Assembly (NCBI GenBank): GCA_963932465.1
Contig: OZ010786.1
Coordinates: 599,157,038 to 599,221,037, forward strand
Length of the DNA stretch: 64,000 bases
Direction: 5' to 3'
DNA from: Maratus speciosus
Taxonomy: Eukaryota > Arthropoda > Arachnida > Araneae > Salticidae
Shown here: positions 9,781 to 21,469 of the stretch, in pieces
Layout: every line of letters starts with the position of its first letter
Numbering within the stretch: position 1 is the first letter of the stretch
Translations under genes and position numbers: made by a program
Notes under the pieces: generated by a model
Seen by the model: the letters and a program-made list of their open reading frames with translations, nothing else
Database searches by the model: none
Told to the model about the DNA's origin: nothing

Positions 9781-12700
9781 TCTATAATAATAAAGAAAGA
9801 AGTTTGTGTGTGAGTGAGTGTGTCGACGGTGTTCTGAAGAGACCACTGCACGTAGAGCTACAAAATTTAGGGAAAAGGTACGTCTATATATGAAGTTTTG
9901 CACCTCGAAGCCCGATTTTCGATTTTTTGATTAGATTTTTTTTAATTTAATTTTTTATGCGATTTTTAGCGCTTTTTTAAGTTTCGAGGCGATTTTTCCA
10001 CGTTAGTGAAATGAATACGGTTTCTTTCATTCAACCCAATATAGTAAATTTTGTTCTCTTTTCAAAAAAGTTTATTCGGAATTCGTGCAGCGATTTTTGA
10101 ATTTTTAGCGAATTTTTTATGCAGTTATTGAACAGCATTTAATGCATTTCCATAAGGAGGTTACCGTAGAGGGACACAGTTCTGTCGCCAAACGCCGCCA
10201 AGTTTATCGCTAACTTGGCGGTATATCGCCAAATTTGGCAACCAAAATGAGTCGCCAAAAATGACGCCAACTTGGCGATATCTCTAATATTTCTCCAAAT
10301 TCCCATAGACTTCCATTCTAAACCAATAGTGATTACTTGCTTACAGAAAATCAACAAATTGAGATATTTTAATGCAACAAAAACTAATATTAACTTAAGG
10401 GGTTATATTAATTATATTTAAGGGTATCCAGGTAAATTAAATCTATCTATAATCTATCTATAATAATAAGGAAAGAAGTTTGTGTGTGAGTGAGTGTGTC
10501 GACGGTGTTCTGAAGGAACCGCTGCACGTAGAGCTACAAAATTTGGGGAAAAGGTACGTCTATATAAAGTTTTGCTCGAAGCTCGATTTTCAAATTTTTG
10601 ATTAGATTTTTTTTAATTTAATTTTTTATGCGATTTTTAGCGCTTTTTTTAAGTTTCGAGGAGATTTTTCCACATTAGTGAAATGAATACGGTTTCTTTC
10701 TTCCAACCCAATATAGTAAATTTTGTTCTCTTTTCAAAAAAGTTTATCCGGAATTCGTACAGCGATTTTTGAATTTTTAGGGCATTTTTTATGCGATTAC
10801 TGAACAGCAGTTAATGCGTCTTCATACCTATAAGGGGTGTTACCGTAGGTGGGACACAATTCTGTCACCAAATACCGCCAAGTTTGTCGCCAACTTGGCA
10901 ATATATCGCCAAATTTGGCGACCAAAGTTAGTCGTCAAAAGTGACGCCAACTTGGCGGTATCTCTAATATTTCTCCAAATTCCCATAGACTTCCATTGTA
11001 AACCAATAGTGATTACTTGCTTACAGAAAATCAACAAATTGAGATATTCTAATGCAACAAAAACTAATATTAACTTAAGGAGTTATATTAATTATATTTA
11101 AGGGAATCCAGGTAAATTAAATATATCTATAATTATATAATAATAAGGAAAGAAGTTTGTGAGTGAGTGTGTCGTCGGTGTTCTGAAGGGATCGCTGCAC
11201 GTAGAGCTACAAAATTTGGGGAAAAGGTACGTCTATATATGAAGTTTTGCACCTTGAAGCCCGATTTTCAATTTTTTGATTAGATTTATTTTTTATGCGA
11301 TTTTTAGCGCTTTTTTAAGTTTTGAGGCGATTTTTCCACAATAGTGAAATGAATTCTTTCTTTTAACCCAATATATTAAATTTTGTTCTCTTTTCAAAAA
11401 AGTTTATTCGGAATTCGTACAGCGATTTTTGAATTTTTAGCGAATTCTTTATGCGATTACTGGACAACATTTAATTCATCTTCATACCTATAAGAGGGTT
11501 ACGTAGGGGGGACACAGTTCTGTCGCCGAATGCCGCCATGTTTGTCGCCAACTTAGCGATATCTCTATTATTTCGCCAAATTCCCATAGACTTCCATTGT
11601 AAACCAATAGGAATTACTTGCTTACAGAAAATGAACAAATTGAGATATTTTATTGCAACAAAAACTAATATTAACTTAAGGGGTTATATTAATTATATTT
11701 AAGGGAATGCAAGTAAATTAAATCTATCTATGATCTATCTTCTTATAATAATAAAGAAAGAAGTTTGTGTGTGAGTGAGTGAGTGAGTGTATCGACGGTG
11801 TTCTGAAGAGACCACTGCACGCAGAGCTACAAAATTTGGGGAAATTGTACGTCTATATATGAAGTTTTGCACCTCGAAGCCCGATTTTCGATTTTTTGAT
11901 TAGATTTTTTTATTTAATTTTTTATGCGATTTTTAGCGCTTTTTTATGTTTTGAGGCGATTTTTCCATATAAGTGAGAAGAATATGGTTTCTTTCTTTTA
12001 ACCCAATATAGTAAATTCTGTTCTCTTTTCAAAAAAGTTTATTCGGAATTCGTGCAGCGATTTTTGAATTTTTAGCGAATTTTTTATGCAATTATTGAAC
12101 GGCATTTAATGCATTTCCATACCTATAAGGAGGTTACCGTAGAGGGACATAGTTCTGTCGCCAAATGCAGCCAAGTTTGTAGCCAACTTGGCGGTATATC
12201 GCCAAATTTGAGTCGCTAAAATGAGTCTCCAAAAGTGACGCCAACTTGGCGATATCTCTAATTTTTCGCCAAATTCCCATAGACTTCCATTGTAAACCAA
12301 TATGGATTACTTTCTTACAGAAAATCAACAAATTGAGATATTTTAATGCAACAAAAACTAATATTAACTTAAGGGATTATATTAATACGATTTCTCCACA
12401 TTGTGGAAAAGAATGCGGTTTCTTTCTTTTAACCCAATATTGTAAATTTTGTTCTCTTTTCAAAAAAGTTTATTCGGAATTCGTGCAGCGATTTTTGAAT
12501 TTTTAGCGAATTTTTTGTGCGATTATTGAACAGCATGTAATGCATGTCCATACCTATAAGGGGGGTTACCGTAGGGGGGATCCAGTTCTGTCGCCAAATA
12601 ACGCCAAGTTTGTCGCCAACTTGGCGATATCTCTAATATTTCGCCAAATTCCCATAGACTTCCACTGTAAAACAATAGGGTTTACTTGCTTACAGAAAAT

Positions 12701-12784
12701 CAACAAATTGAGGTATTTTAATGCAACAAAAACTAATATTAACTTAAGGGATTATATTAATTATATTTAAGGGAGCCCAAGTAA
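9781..12784 (+). repeat. Tandem array, four full units and one partial of ~610-680 bp
   Basis: Units start at about 9781, 10457, 11126 and 11741 with 'tctataataataa(a/g)gaaagaagtttgtg'. Each has 'gtgttctgaag', 'gctacaaaattt', 'tatatgaagttttgcacc', 'ttggcgatat' and a closing 'aactaatattaacttaagg'. A fifth partial unit (about 12388-12784) lacks the first ~250 bp. The spacing is 676, 669 and 615 bp. Unit 3 is shortened by loss of part of the 'cgccaa' block. Confidence 0.85.
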
Positions 12785-13296
12785 ATTAAAACGAATAAAA
12801 GTAACATGATCTAATGCTTAGCATGATTTCCAAAACATAAATTTTAAGAGAGCCCAGAGGTCAAAGGAATTACATTTGAAACTTTTATCCAATTATAGTA
12901 AATTTTGACTTTCGTGATTTTTGAACTTTTTGTGATTTTTAATGCTCTTTTTACGTTTCTTCGCGATCTGCTGCAATTTTTTGACATTCCATTGTTGGCC
13001 TAAAGTACATTCTGCCCTCATTTCAATAAAGTTTATTCGGATTTCGTATAGCAAATTTCGAATTTTTCGGGAATTTTGTAGGTGATTTTTAGTGTATTTT
13101 AGCGATTTGCTACTATTTTTCTACATTAGGGAAAGGAATCAACTTGCAATCTTCGAACATAATATAGATATAATTTTTCTCTTTTCAGAATTTGGGAAGC
13201 GATTTAAAATTTTTTCGCGATATCTTATTGTGATTTTTTTTTCGTAATTCCTGCTGTTTTTTGACGTACCCGGGCAACGCCGGGCAAGTTCGCTAG
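9781..13296 (+). mobile_element. Helitron-type element with tandem 5' portions and one 3' end
   Basis: The left end is A followed by TCTATAATAATAAAG, a typical Helitron 5' terminus. The right end is a hairpin CCCGGGCAACGCCGGG (about 13269-13284) then CTAG (13293-13296) before T. Between them the 5' region is repeated in tandem (9781-12784), then a single non-repeated part (12785-13296) leads to the terminus. No Rep or helicase coding was found. Small open frames on both strands within it are by-products of the repeated palindromic 'cgccaacttggcg' segments. Confidence 0.75.
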
Positions 13297-13890
13297 TTAG
13301 TAAATAAAACCGAAGTAAGCAACAAATTAAAAATTAATTAAGAGCGTACCCCTCCCCCTCCACACACACACACCTCCCTCAACATGTTCTCGGACTCATT
13401 TAGAGCATGCACGCATGACATTTGCAATACCTAAGTATTGAATAGCATTTTTCATTTTCTCATAAGTGAGATATACTCGTATCTGGAATCTCAGTAGGCA
13501 AAAAGCTTCAATCACTTAACCTTTCTGAAACGAGAAACCCGGAATTAGACTTCACCTGTTCACATTGTTAAAAGTTTTAAGAGACTTAACTTATGTTAAA
13601 TTTGTAACTACAACTTTTAATTATTGTTTTTATTCTTTGCGGCGTGTTAATTAAATAAACGATTCAAAAGATCATTCGAAAAAGCTGAATAATTATTTGT
13701 AGAACTCAACTCGAATTTTAATAACAGTTTCAAATAAGAAAAAGAGTTCAGCAGGCAGATTTCCACTGAACTCATAGTTAAGAGAATATCAAAAGTTAAG
13801 TGAGTTTCAGAAACTTGGTCAAGTCCAAATCTTGATTCCGGGTACGTCCACTTCAAAAAACTTCAAGTTAAGTGACTCAACTATCTCAAT
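13297..13890. other. Unassigned AT-rich DNA
   Basis: A short (CA)n and C-rich patch at 13347-13380 and a chance frame at 13647-13856 are all that is seen. No gene supported. Confidence 0.4.
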
Positions 13891-14468
13891 GCGAACGTAG
13901 TATTACGGTCTATGTCGAAAAATTGTTTATGTAATATTTTAATGCTATTACACTATTTCAAACATATTGAAACTGATTTAGATCACTGAGGTGAATTGCA
14001 AGAGGCTTACTATAGAATACAATGTGCATAACATTCATCGTTCATTTACAGGGACAGAGAAAATAATTCGGTTACAGTATGATTTCTGTACTGTCTACGA
14101 ACAATAAGTACTGAAAGTGAGTTTTCAGTTGTAGTTGCGCGTTTTTAAATTTAACAATTTTTTTTTCCCTTTTTGCATATTATATACTTGGTCTGTATAA
14201 ATTCTATAGATCATATACAGAACTGCACAAAACGTCTCCATTACATTTTCGTTTTTTGATGGAAATTGCTGAAAGGAATTTTCAACTTTGCTATGCACTT
14301 TTTAACTAAACTAAATTTTAGCATACTTATGTAGTATATATATATATATAAATCTATAGATCAGATAGGCTGTTCAAAATAATTCGGATATAGTTGTCCG
14401 ACTATTAATGTTAATCGCTGAAATTAGGTTTTCAAATGTGTTATGCGTCTTACAAATTTGTCCACTTA
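13891..14468 (+). repeat. Diverged tandem repeat block ('ttcatttacagggaca' family), part 1
   Basis: About three degenerate units of ~185 bp with phrases 'ttcatttacaggga', 'aaataattcgg(t/a)ta', 'gaaattgctgaaa' and 'gttatgc.ctttttaa'. The same series resumes at 17581-18900. The block is broken at 14468 by the TIR element 14469-15478 and restarts with 'ttagatataatctttcactt'. Confidence 0.5.
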
Positions 14469-15478
14469 CAAGGGAACCACTTTTGGTGTTGCTCGCACCT
14501 AGCATCGAGACCTGGTGTATTTTGTAGCCCTATACATAAAAGTTAAAGAACCAATAAAATTTCTCTGTTAAAATCATATTTTATATACCTTTTTATACTT
14601 TTAATTTTTAATTATTACATTTTTATTTGTTTATTTCACGCCAAAAGTGAGTTAAGTCGCCAAATGTGGCGCTACAATTTTTCCGCCCGCTTTATCCAAA
14701 GAGTAAATGTACAGTACATATTACTAGAATTATATCAGATTTCGATTTGCTTGATAATAATTGATAGCATAAGGAAGAAGATTTTGGTTTTTTTCTTTTT
14801 TTTTCTATGCAGACGATAAATATATAAATAGTAAATATATTTCAATGAAAGCTGTCAAGATCATTGAAACTATTTTTTAATGAAATACAAAATAAGCAAT
14901 TTTCTTTTGAAATCAAATGGAATAAAGTTTCGAATGTTTAAAATGAAACGTTGCTGTATTAAATGGCCCTTTGGTAAAAGTAATCATAAAGTAAATTAAT
15001 ATTTTTACACAATTTAGAAAAATTACTATGTCTAATGTGGTTTTACATTAAATTTTTAGTGAAGTTCCTCTCCTCACACAATGCAAAAAGCTATGACATT
15101 TGGCTAGGGTTGCTGGAAAGCTCTACGTTTAAAAAAAAAATAGCCAACCTCTTCCCCTCCAAAAATATGAATATAATGTTGCAATTTTTCAAAATCAAAT
15201 TCTTCGGTTTTTGAAGGAATTTTTAAACTTTTTTCAATATTTTATACTTATTATTAACTAATTTTTATTTTTAAATGCTTTTCTTTAAAAAACTTCAATG
15301 TTAATAGTCCGATAAGTGGTCTGGAAAATTGCATTTTCAGAAAGTTATGCTGCTGTAAAATCAAGAAATATTATTTTAACAAAAATTTTTTATCGATTCT
15401 CAAACTTCGTAATATAGGGCTGTAAAATGCACAAAGCCTCAATGCTAGGTGCGAGCAACACCAACAGTGGTTCCCTTG
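14469..15478. mobile_element. TIR element with probable TTA target duplication
   Basis: 1010 bp. The left end CAAGGGAACCACTTTTGGTG and about 45 further bases ('tgctcgcacctagcat') are repeated inverted at 15412-15478 ('atgctaggtgcgagcaacac...ggttcccttg'). Both flanks read TTA (14466-14468 and 15479-15481). No coding is visible. It interrupts the repeat block 13891-14468/15482 onward, and the comparable stretch near 18770 has no insertion. Confidence 0.65.
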
Positions 15479-15841
15479 TTAGATATAATCTTTCACTTTA
15501 TGAAACAGGGAAGTTTTATTATAGTATTCCGTGTTGGAAAAATTTTCAGAATCTATGCTTGACGCATAATTTTGCGCTCGTTTCATTGTTTCTTCGGTTC
15601 TTAAAGTAGAGAGTACAAAAATACGCATTTTTAATTTTTTCCAAGAGCATCTGTAGAATAAAAAGAGAAATGGCCTTGTATAAGATGAACATAAACTATT
15701 ACCGTAAAAAATATATAAATGAAAATGCCATAGTTATATTGACCTTGTTTTATGAAAAAAGATTTTTAAACTTTTTATAAGTATAGTGTGAGTTTTAGTC
15801 AATTTGAAGAGGACAAAATCCTTACACAATTAATAATGCAT
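15479..15841. repeat. Continuation of diverged repeat block
   Basis: 'gtgttggaaaaattttcagaatctatgcttga' resembles 18868-18890 ('gtgttggaaagtgtttcataatctatgcttga'), so this is the resumed flank of the interrupted repeat. The rest to 15841 is unassigned. Confidence 0.4.
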
Positions 15842-17345
15842 TATAGCCCAGTGGTTAGGGAGTTGAATTCGGAATTAATTAGGGGAAAGCTGGAAATTGT
15901 TTTAATCCCTTCAGTTTAGGTCTAGAATGAATATGCTATGTTTCCCCCCTCGTACTAGGTGAGCGTTAGAAAATATGTATAGATTTATAGTCAAAAAACA
16001 CGTTTTTTTACATGCCATAACAGTATCTCCAAACAGCTAACTCTGTCAAAAACATTGTCAGTACAAATGTTGTAGAACTTAAAATTCTGAGTAAAATGAG
16101 TACCTACACTTAATATTTTTATTCAACATTAAGGTCACAATTCCACTTTGAAATTTTAGACCAGTGATCAGGGGGTTGAACTCAGAATTAATTAAGAGAA
16201 AACTGGAAATTGTTTTAATCCCTTCAGTTTAGGTCTAAAATGAATGCATTATGATTTTTTCCTCGTACTTGGGTGAATGTTAGAAAATATGTACATATTT
16301 ATTTTCGAAAAACACAATTTTTTTAATTACCTTTTAACAATATCTCAAAACTGCTAACTCTATAAAAAACATTGTCAATATAAATGTTGTAGAGCTTAAA
16401 ATTCTGAATAAAATGAGTACCATCATTAATATTTTTGTTTAACATTAAGGTCGCAATTCTGTTTCAAAATTTTTCAAATCAAGAGCTTGAAGCTAGGAGA
16501 GACCAAGTTAACTTAACAATATCTCATAACTGCGGCCTTAGTATTGAACAAAAATATTAAGTGTAGGTACTCATTTTACTCAGAAATTTAGGCTCTATAA
16601 CTTTTGTACTAACAATGTTTTTGATAGAGTTAGCTATTTTGAGATATTGTTATGTTAACTTGGTCTCTCCTGGCTTCAAGCTATTGATTAGCGATTAAGG
16701 CAAAATTTTTAAATAGAATTGCGACCTTAATGTTGAACAAAAATATTAATGATGGTACTCATTTTATTCAGAATTTTAACTCTACAACATTTGTATTGAC
16801 AATGTTTTTTATAGAGTTAGCTGTTTTGAGATATTGTTAAGGTAATTAAAAAAAACTTATTTTTCGAAAATAAATATGTACATATTTTCTAACATTCACC
16901 CAAGTACGAGGAAGAAAACATAGTACGTTCATTTTAGACCTAAACTGAAGGGATTAAAACAATTTCCAGTTTTCTCCTAATTAATTCTGAGTTCAACCCC
17001 CTGACCACGGGTCTAAAACTTTAAACTGGAATTGTGACCTTAATGTTCAACAAAAATATTAAGTGTAGGTACTCATTTTACTCTGAATTTTAAGCTCTAC
17101 AACATTTGTATTGACAATGTTTTTGACAGAGTTAGCTGTTTGAAGATACTGTTATGGTATGTAAAAAAAACGTGTTTTTTTATTACAAATCTATACATAT
17201 TTCTTAACGCTCACCTTGTACGAAGGGGAAAACATAACATATTCATTCTAGACCTAAACTGAAGGGATTAAAACAATTTCCAGCTTTCCCCTAATTAATT
17301 CCGAATTCGGCCTTTTTTTGCTCACCTACCACTGGGCTATTAAGA
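15842..17345. repeat. 1.5-kb palindrome with tRNA-like ends
   Basis: The left arm (about 15842-16530) and right arm (about 16638-17345) are inverted copies around a loop of about 100 bp near 16583. Each arm holds two related ~310-bp subunits in tandem. Outer and inner subunits begin with a tRNA A-box-like TAGCCCAGTGGTTAGGG or TAGACCAGTGATCAGGG, then 'gaattcggaattaatt' and a B-box-like GTTTTAATCCC about 55 bp later. The loop contains one more part-unit in the right-arm orientation. This would fit inverted duplication of a tRNA-derived SINE dimer or a foldback element. No coding potential. Confidence 0.75.
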
Positions 17346-17580
17346 TTTTTTTCTTTTTTAATCTTATAAAATAACAATGAATGATCTTTTCAACAATCAA
17401 TTGCAGCCTTCCGCTACTGCACATTTCTGAATTCTTCACGACCATACAAGTATATTGAAAATGTAAAAACACGGACGTATTGGCCGACAAACAGAAATCG
17501 TAACTTCAATTGTGCTACATTATAAATGATTACTTGAAATGAACAATTATAAATGACTGATTTTCCACTTTTTAACGCTT
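17346..17580. other. Unassigned AT-rich DNA
   Basis: Nothing recognised. Confidence 0.3.
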
Positions 17581-18900
17581 TCTAACAAAGTTGAAAGGCG
17601 TTTATGATTTCAGTTTGTCTGTCCGTCTGGCCGTCTGTCCACGCTCTAACTCCCATAAATATACTCCGATTGCCCTGAAATTTTTGGATGTGATTGATAT
17701 TTACCATAGCACGTTCCCTATTTCAAATGAAGTTTGTAGCATGTTTAGTTCATTTACAGGGACAGTCAAAAGTATTCCATTACATTACGGCCAATGGGAA
17801 AGAATCGTTTCAAATGATTTTTAATGATGTTACACGCTTTCAAACACAGTAAAACTGATATGCATTTATGAAGTGAACTAAAATATACATTGTGTAGAAT
17901 GTGGGGTGCAAAGAATAGTTGTTATTCATTTACAGGGGGGCCACACAAAAGAATTCCGTTACATAATGATATAGGGCTGGAGGGAATTGTTTGCGGCGTA
18001 TAATTATGTTAAACTAGTTCATATATAATGAAATTGATATAAGTCGCTGAGGTTTAGTATACCTTATTTCATGTATAATACGAAGTGCATAGCATTTACA
18101 GGGAAACACAAAAGATTTCAGATACTATATTGTATCCGAAGTATTGTACATTAACTGAAAATGTATTTTTAATTATGATATGCGCTTTTATGTTTCACTA
18201 TACGAGTATTTATGCATACTATATGGTGTGCATAAATGCTATAATTCATATACTGAGCTACACAAAACAATTCGTAAGTATTACTGGGTATAAGCGCAAA
18301 TTGCTTAAAGGTGGTTTTTAACTGAGTTATGCATTTTTACGCTGAACTGCATTTAGCTTACTGAGAAATGTTTGTAGAATATAGACAAAATGATGTACAG
18401 AAAGCAACGCAAAGAATTGGATACATGGTCGTCTATAAATGGTAATTTCTGGAAATGTGATTTCAGTAGTTTTAAGAGTGTTTTAGTTTGAATTAAATTT
18501 TAGCTAAATAGCGGCGTGTAATAAGGGTTATACAAAAGTATTCCAGTATGTTTCCATCTATTAGTATAAATTGCTGAAAGAGAAATTTCACCCTGTTATG
18601 CGTCTTCTTGCTAAGCTAAAATTTCTCATTATATAGTAATTATATTAATCAATCTACAGATCAAATACAGGGCTGTTCAAAAGAATTGGAATTGGAAGAA
18701 ATTTGGCTATGGACGGTAACTACTGAAATCAGTTTTTCAAAAGTTTTATGTGTTTTCTAAAAATGCTTGCCTAGTTTTCTTATTTACCTTATTTCCCTAA
18801 ATAACGAAGTATTGTTAAAGAATTCATTGTGTTGGAAGAGAAGAGAATCAGAAGTGTTGGAAAGTGTTTCATAATCTATGCTTGAAGCATGATTTTTCTT
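17581..18900 (+). repeat. Diverged tandem repeat block ('ttcatttacagggaca' family), part 2
   Basis: About seven degenerate units of roughly 130-190 bp. It starts with a 'gtctgtccgtctggccgtct' run (17620-17640) and continues with repeated 'ttacaggga', 'caaaagaattccgttaca', 'gaaattgctgaaa' and 'gttatgcgt' phrases. It is the same family as 13891-14468 and the inverse of 3457-3880 and the interior of 8062-8578. The apparent open frames at 17591 and 18085 lie wholly within repeats and are not genes. Confidence 0.5.
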
Positions 18901-19157
18901 TCTTGTTATTACAGTTATGACGGTTGAATAAACATTAATCACTTTTTGGCTTTTAAAATGCCAATATAATGATATTATTTAAAATACCCCATGAACATTT
19001 AATGTCTACTTAAGATATTTCTTACACGTTGAAGAAATAATTCACATTATAACATTTTGTTTTTGTTTTTTGTTTTGCTGATTTTTTTTTTTTTATCAAT
19101 ATGCCAACTTTCATATTATGCTTTATCATCTGTTTTGTAAATTTATTCATTAGTTAA

Positions 19158-19682
19158 CCCTTTAGTGTGCAGCTTTGCATATATGCAAACAACAGTGTTT
19201 TGAATTTAATAGATTTTTTTATTCGTATATACCTAATTCACACCAGAAAATTAAATAGCAATATCTGCTTTAATTAATAACAGACTTTCCATTTTTAAAT
19301 AAAGCGAAATTAACCATTGTAACTTTCTGGTGTAAAGTCAAATTCCCTGAACTACGTAATTTCTAGAACGTATTCTATTTTGGGAATTAAACGGTTTGTA
19401 AAAGGATAAGTTTTATAAAATAAATAATTATGTAAAATAAGGTATTTGGAGATATACTTATTAAAATATTTATAATTTGCATTATTTTAGCGTAAAACAG
19501 CCACACGACAGTAGTTTTCAGTTTTCACTTATATTGCAGATGTGCAACGGAAGAAAAGATTGACGTATTATATGAAAAATGTATCTCTGATTTTTTTTTC
19601 ATTATTTTTCATGTGTAATAAACTTTTCAGGGCATCATACATAATTTTTTCGAAACAAAATAAAAAATCGCGCATTTAAAGG
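19158..19682. mobile_element. TTAA-flanked MITE (piggyBac-like ends)
   Basis: 525 bp with TTAA on both sides (19154-19157, 19683-19686). The left end CCCTTTAGTGTGCAGC and the inverse of the right end CCTTTAAATGCGCGA agree at most positions. Internal 'cacaccagaaaatta' and 'ttttctggtgtaaa'-like motifs are shared with the MITE at 33831. No coding. Confidence 0.65.
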
Positions 19683-19745
19683 TTAAATGCTAATTTATAC
19701 TCAGGGCGATTTTCAGAGTTTTCTCGCGTTTCATGCTATTTTTTA

Positions 19746-19777
19746 CGGGCCCGGGCAAGGCCGGGCGAGTTAATTAG
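19746..19777 (+). mobile_element. Helitron 3' terminus
   Basis: GC hairpin CCCGGGCAAGGCCGGG then 'cgagttaattag' before T, parallel to the ends at 13296 and 27676. The terminal tetramer is TTAG instead of CTAG. The upstream extent of this element is uncertain; the TTAA MITE at 19158 lies just before and may have landed in it. Confidence 0.55.
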
Positions 19778-20274
19778 TATAAAATTAAACTGAATGTTAT
19801 TATCTGACTCTTTAAGGGGTGTCAGCTTTGAAAAGGTGTAAAATTAACGATATTTATTCCTTTGAATACATGAAATGTGTCATTTATGATCTTACTCTAC
19901 GTTTTCCTCAAACATTTAAAATTTGTTTAAATATTATTTATTTTTAAGTATTTAACTTAAGTGTGTGTAATGGGTAAGGTGGGGGTAATGAATTTGTACA
20001 AAAGGGCCTCGAGACTCCCCCCCGTCTTAGAACCCAAGTTACTCCTGTGCTGACGGCTTTTTTTGTCCGAAGAGTGAAGCATTACTCTTCACCGAAAATT
20101 GGTTTAAAATAACCCACTTCGCTTATCCAGGCAACAAAATGGAGGCTTGTATGAATCATAGGCAAATCGAAATCGACCATTTCAAAGGAAGGAAAAGTTT
20201 TTCTCCCCATGCGAGGTGGGGAAAATGACGAATGAATATCTTACTTTTTGGTTTGCCCGTGCTACGTGGAGATT
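19778..20274. other. Unassigned DNA
   Basis: Slightly more GC than its surroundings, with no open frame of note and no recognised repeat. Confidence 0.3.
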
Positions 20275-20640
20275 GAATCTTTGGGTGGTGATAGTGAAAG
20301 AACTAGAAACGTAAAATTTGACATGGTGGTTACTTTAAGAATGGTTTCTAAAAAAATTCGAAATTTAAAAGGTGAAATGAGCAGAAAAGTTTTAAAAGTC
20401 TAAGTTACGATATCTATAAAATTGATAGAGATAGAAACTCGAAATTTAACATGGCTATTACTTTTACGACGTAAATACTCTCACAGAATAGTTTTTAAAG
20501 GAAATTCAATACGCGAAAAGCTTCGAAAAATCGTTCTAAATTACGATTTCTATGGCATTGCTAAGGATAAAGAGCTGGAAATTTAACATGACTTTTAGGA
20601 CGCAAATGCACGCACAGAATATATATATATATTTGCTTAT
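20275..20640 (+). repeat. Helitron-interior repeat ('gatagaaactcgaaatttaaca' units)
   Basis: Three imperfect units with 'agaaac(g/t)(t/c)gaaattt(g/a)acat', 'gtta(t)tactttt' and 'aagttacgatatctat' phrases. The same phrases recur at 27040-27370 before a Helitron 3' end at 27676. It is possible that one Helitron spans about 20275-27676 with the pogo/Tigger element 20896-26673 inserted in it. Confidence 0.5.
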
Positions 20641-20860
20641 ATCATTGAATTCTGTACTCTTGAAAACGTAATTCAATATATAAGTTTTTCAATTTTTTCG
20701 GAATCCATATTCTTCTTTTTTTCTTCCATGTTAATTCTTGTAATTAGGTATACGGTACTTTATTTTACACATGCAGTTCTATATTGTTGGTTTATGGCGT
20801 ATTGTCAATCATTCACAATATTGCAATTTTTGATGATGGTCTGTGATGTTTAATTAATGG

Positions 20861-20861
<1 letters not shown>

Positions 20862-20895
<34 letters not shown>
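20862..20895. repeat. (TA)n microsatellite
   Basis: About 17 TA units immediately left of the pogo/Tigger left terminus. A second (TA)n tract lies at its right end (26675-26690), as expected for insertion into a TA repeat. Confidence 0.9.
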
Positions 20896-20898
<3 letters not shown>

Positions 20899-20949
20899 TA
20901 AACATCTTCTAATCCGGCATCCTGAGGTCCGGCATGCTGGATAAACCGA

Positions 20950-21187
20950 CACGACTTTCGGAAATGAATCGAGAAGAAATTAAAGAGTGGGTTAAAGCTG
21001 ATTTTGATGAGCCCATAAAGGAAATTTTGAATGATGAGGCCATCATTTAGAGCCATCATTTATCAACCCAACAGCCTCCAAAGATGTTGGCTCTAATGAA
21101 GATGATGTGGATGAGTCGAACAACATCAGTGGGAATCAAGCAGCTGATGTCTTGAATGCATTTGTCAGGTTTTCAAAGGGCAGCAGA
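20950..21187 (+). pseudogene. Pogo/Tigger transposase remnant, split by a hAT insertion
   Basis: Readable pieces are EIKEWVKADFDEPIKEILNDE (about 20972-21034), then after a stop and frame change DEDDVDESNN-like acidic sequence and QAADVLNAFVRFSKG (about 21105-21180). Beyond the hAT insertion, 26360-26400 gives KQTDIRDLFKM, the QTxIxxFF-like tail of pogo transposases. It is non-functional: stops, frameshifts and a 5.1-kb insertion. Confidence 0.6.
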
Positions 21188-21469
21188 CAGTGGCGTAGCC
21201 AGGATTTCGTTTCGGGGGGGGGGGGGGGGTCCAAAAATTTTCCTTTAGGCTATATGTAGTAAAACTTGTCAGGATGAAATCGCAAATATTGGTGAAAAAT
21301 TCCGTTTTACATAGGTTTTCGTGTTTGCAGGTGTAATTGTATAGTATTCTTTTCGATAGTACCGTGGGACATTTCCGTTTAAGACAGAATTCCGTTATAG
21401 GCAGGTTCCATTTTTACAAGTTTTGTGTATTTATATAAATATACGTATTTATATTATATGAACGAGTTG

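Noticed and set aside
10139..12770. Family of similar small open frames on both strands (IFCKQVITIGLxWKSMGIW and mirror versions)
   Set aside because: They arise from the tandem Helitron units and from the palindromic 'cgccaacttggcg' segments; similarity follows the DNA repeat, with stops scattered.
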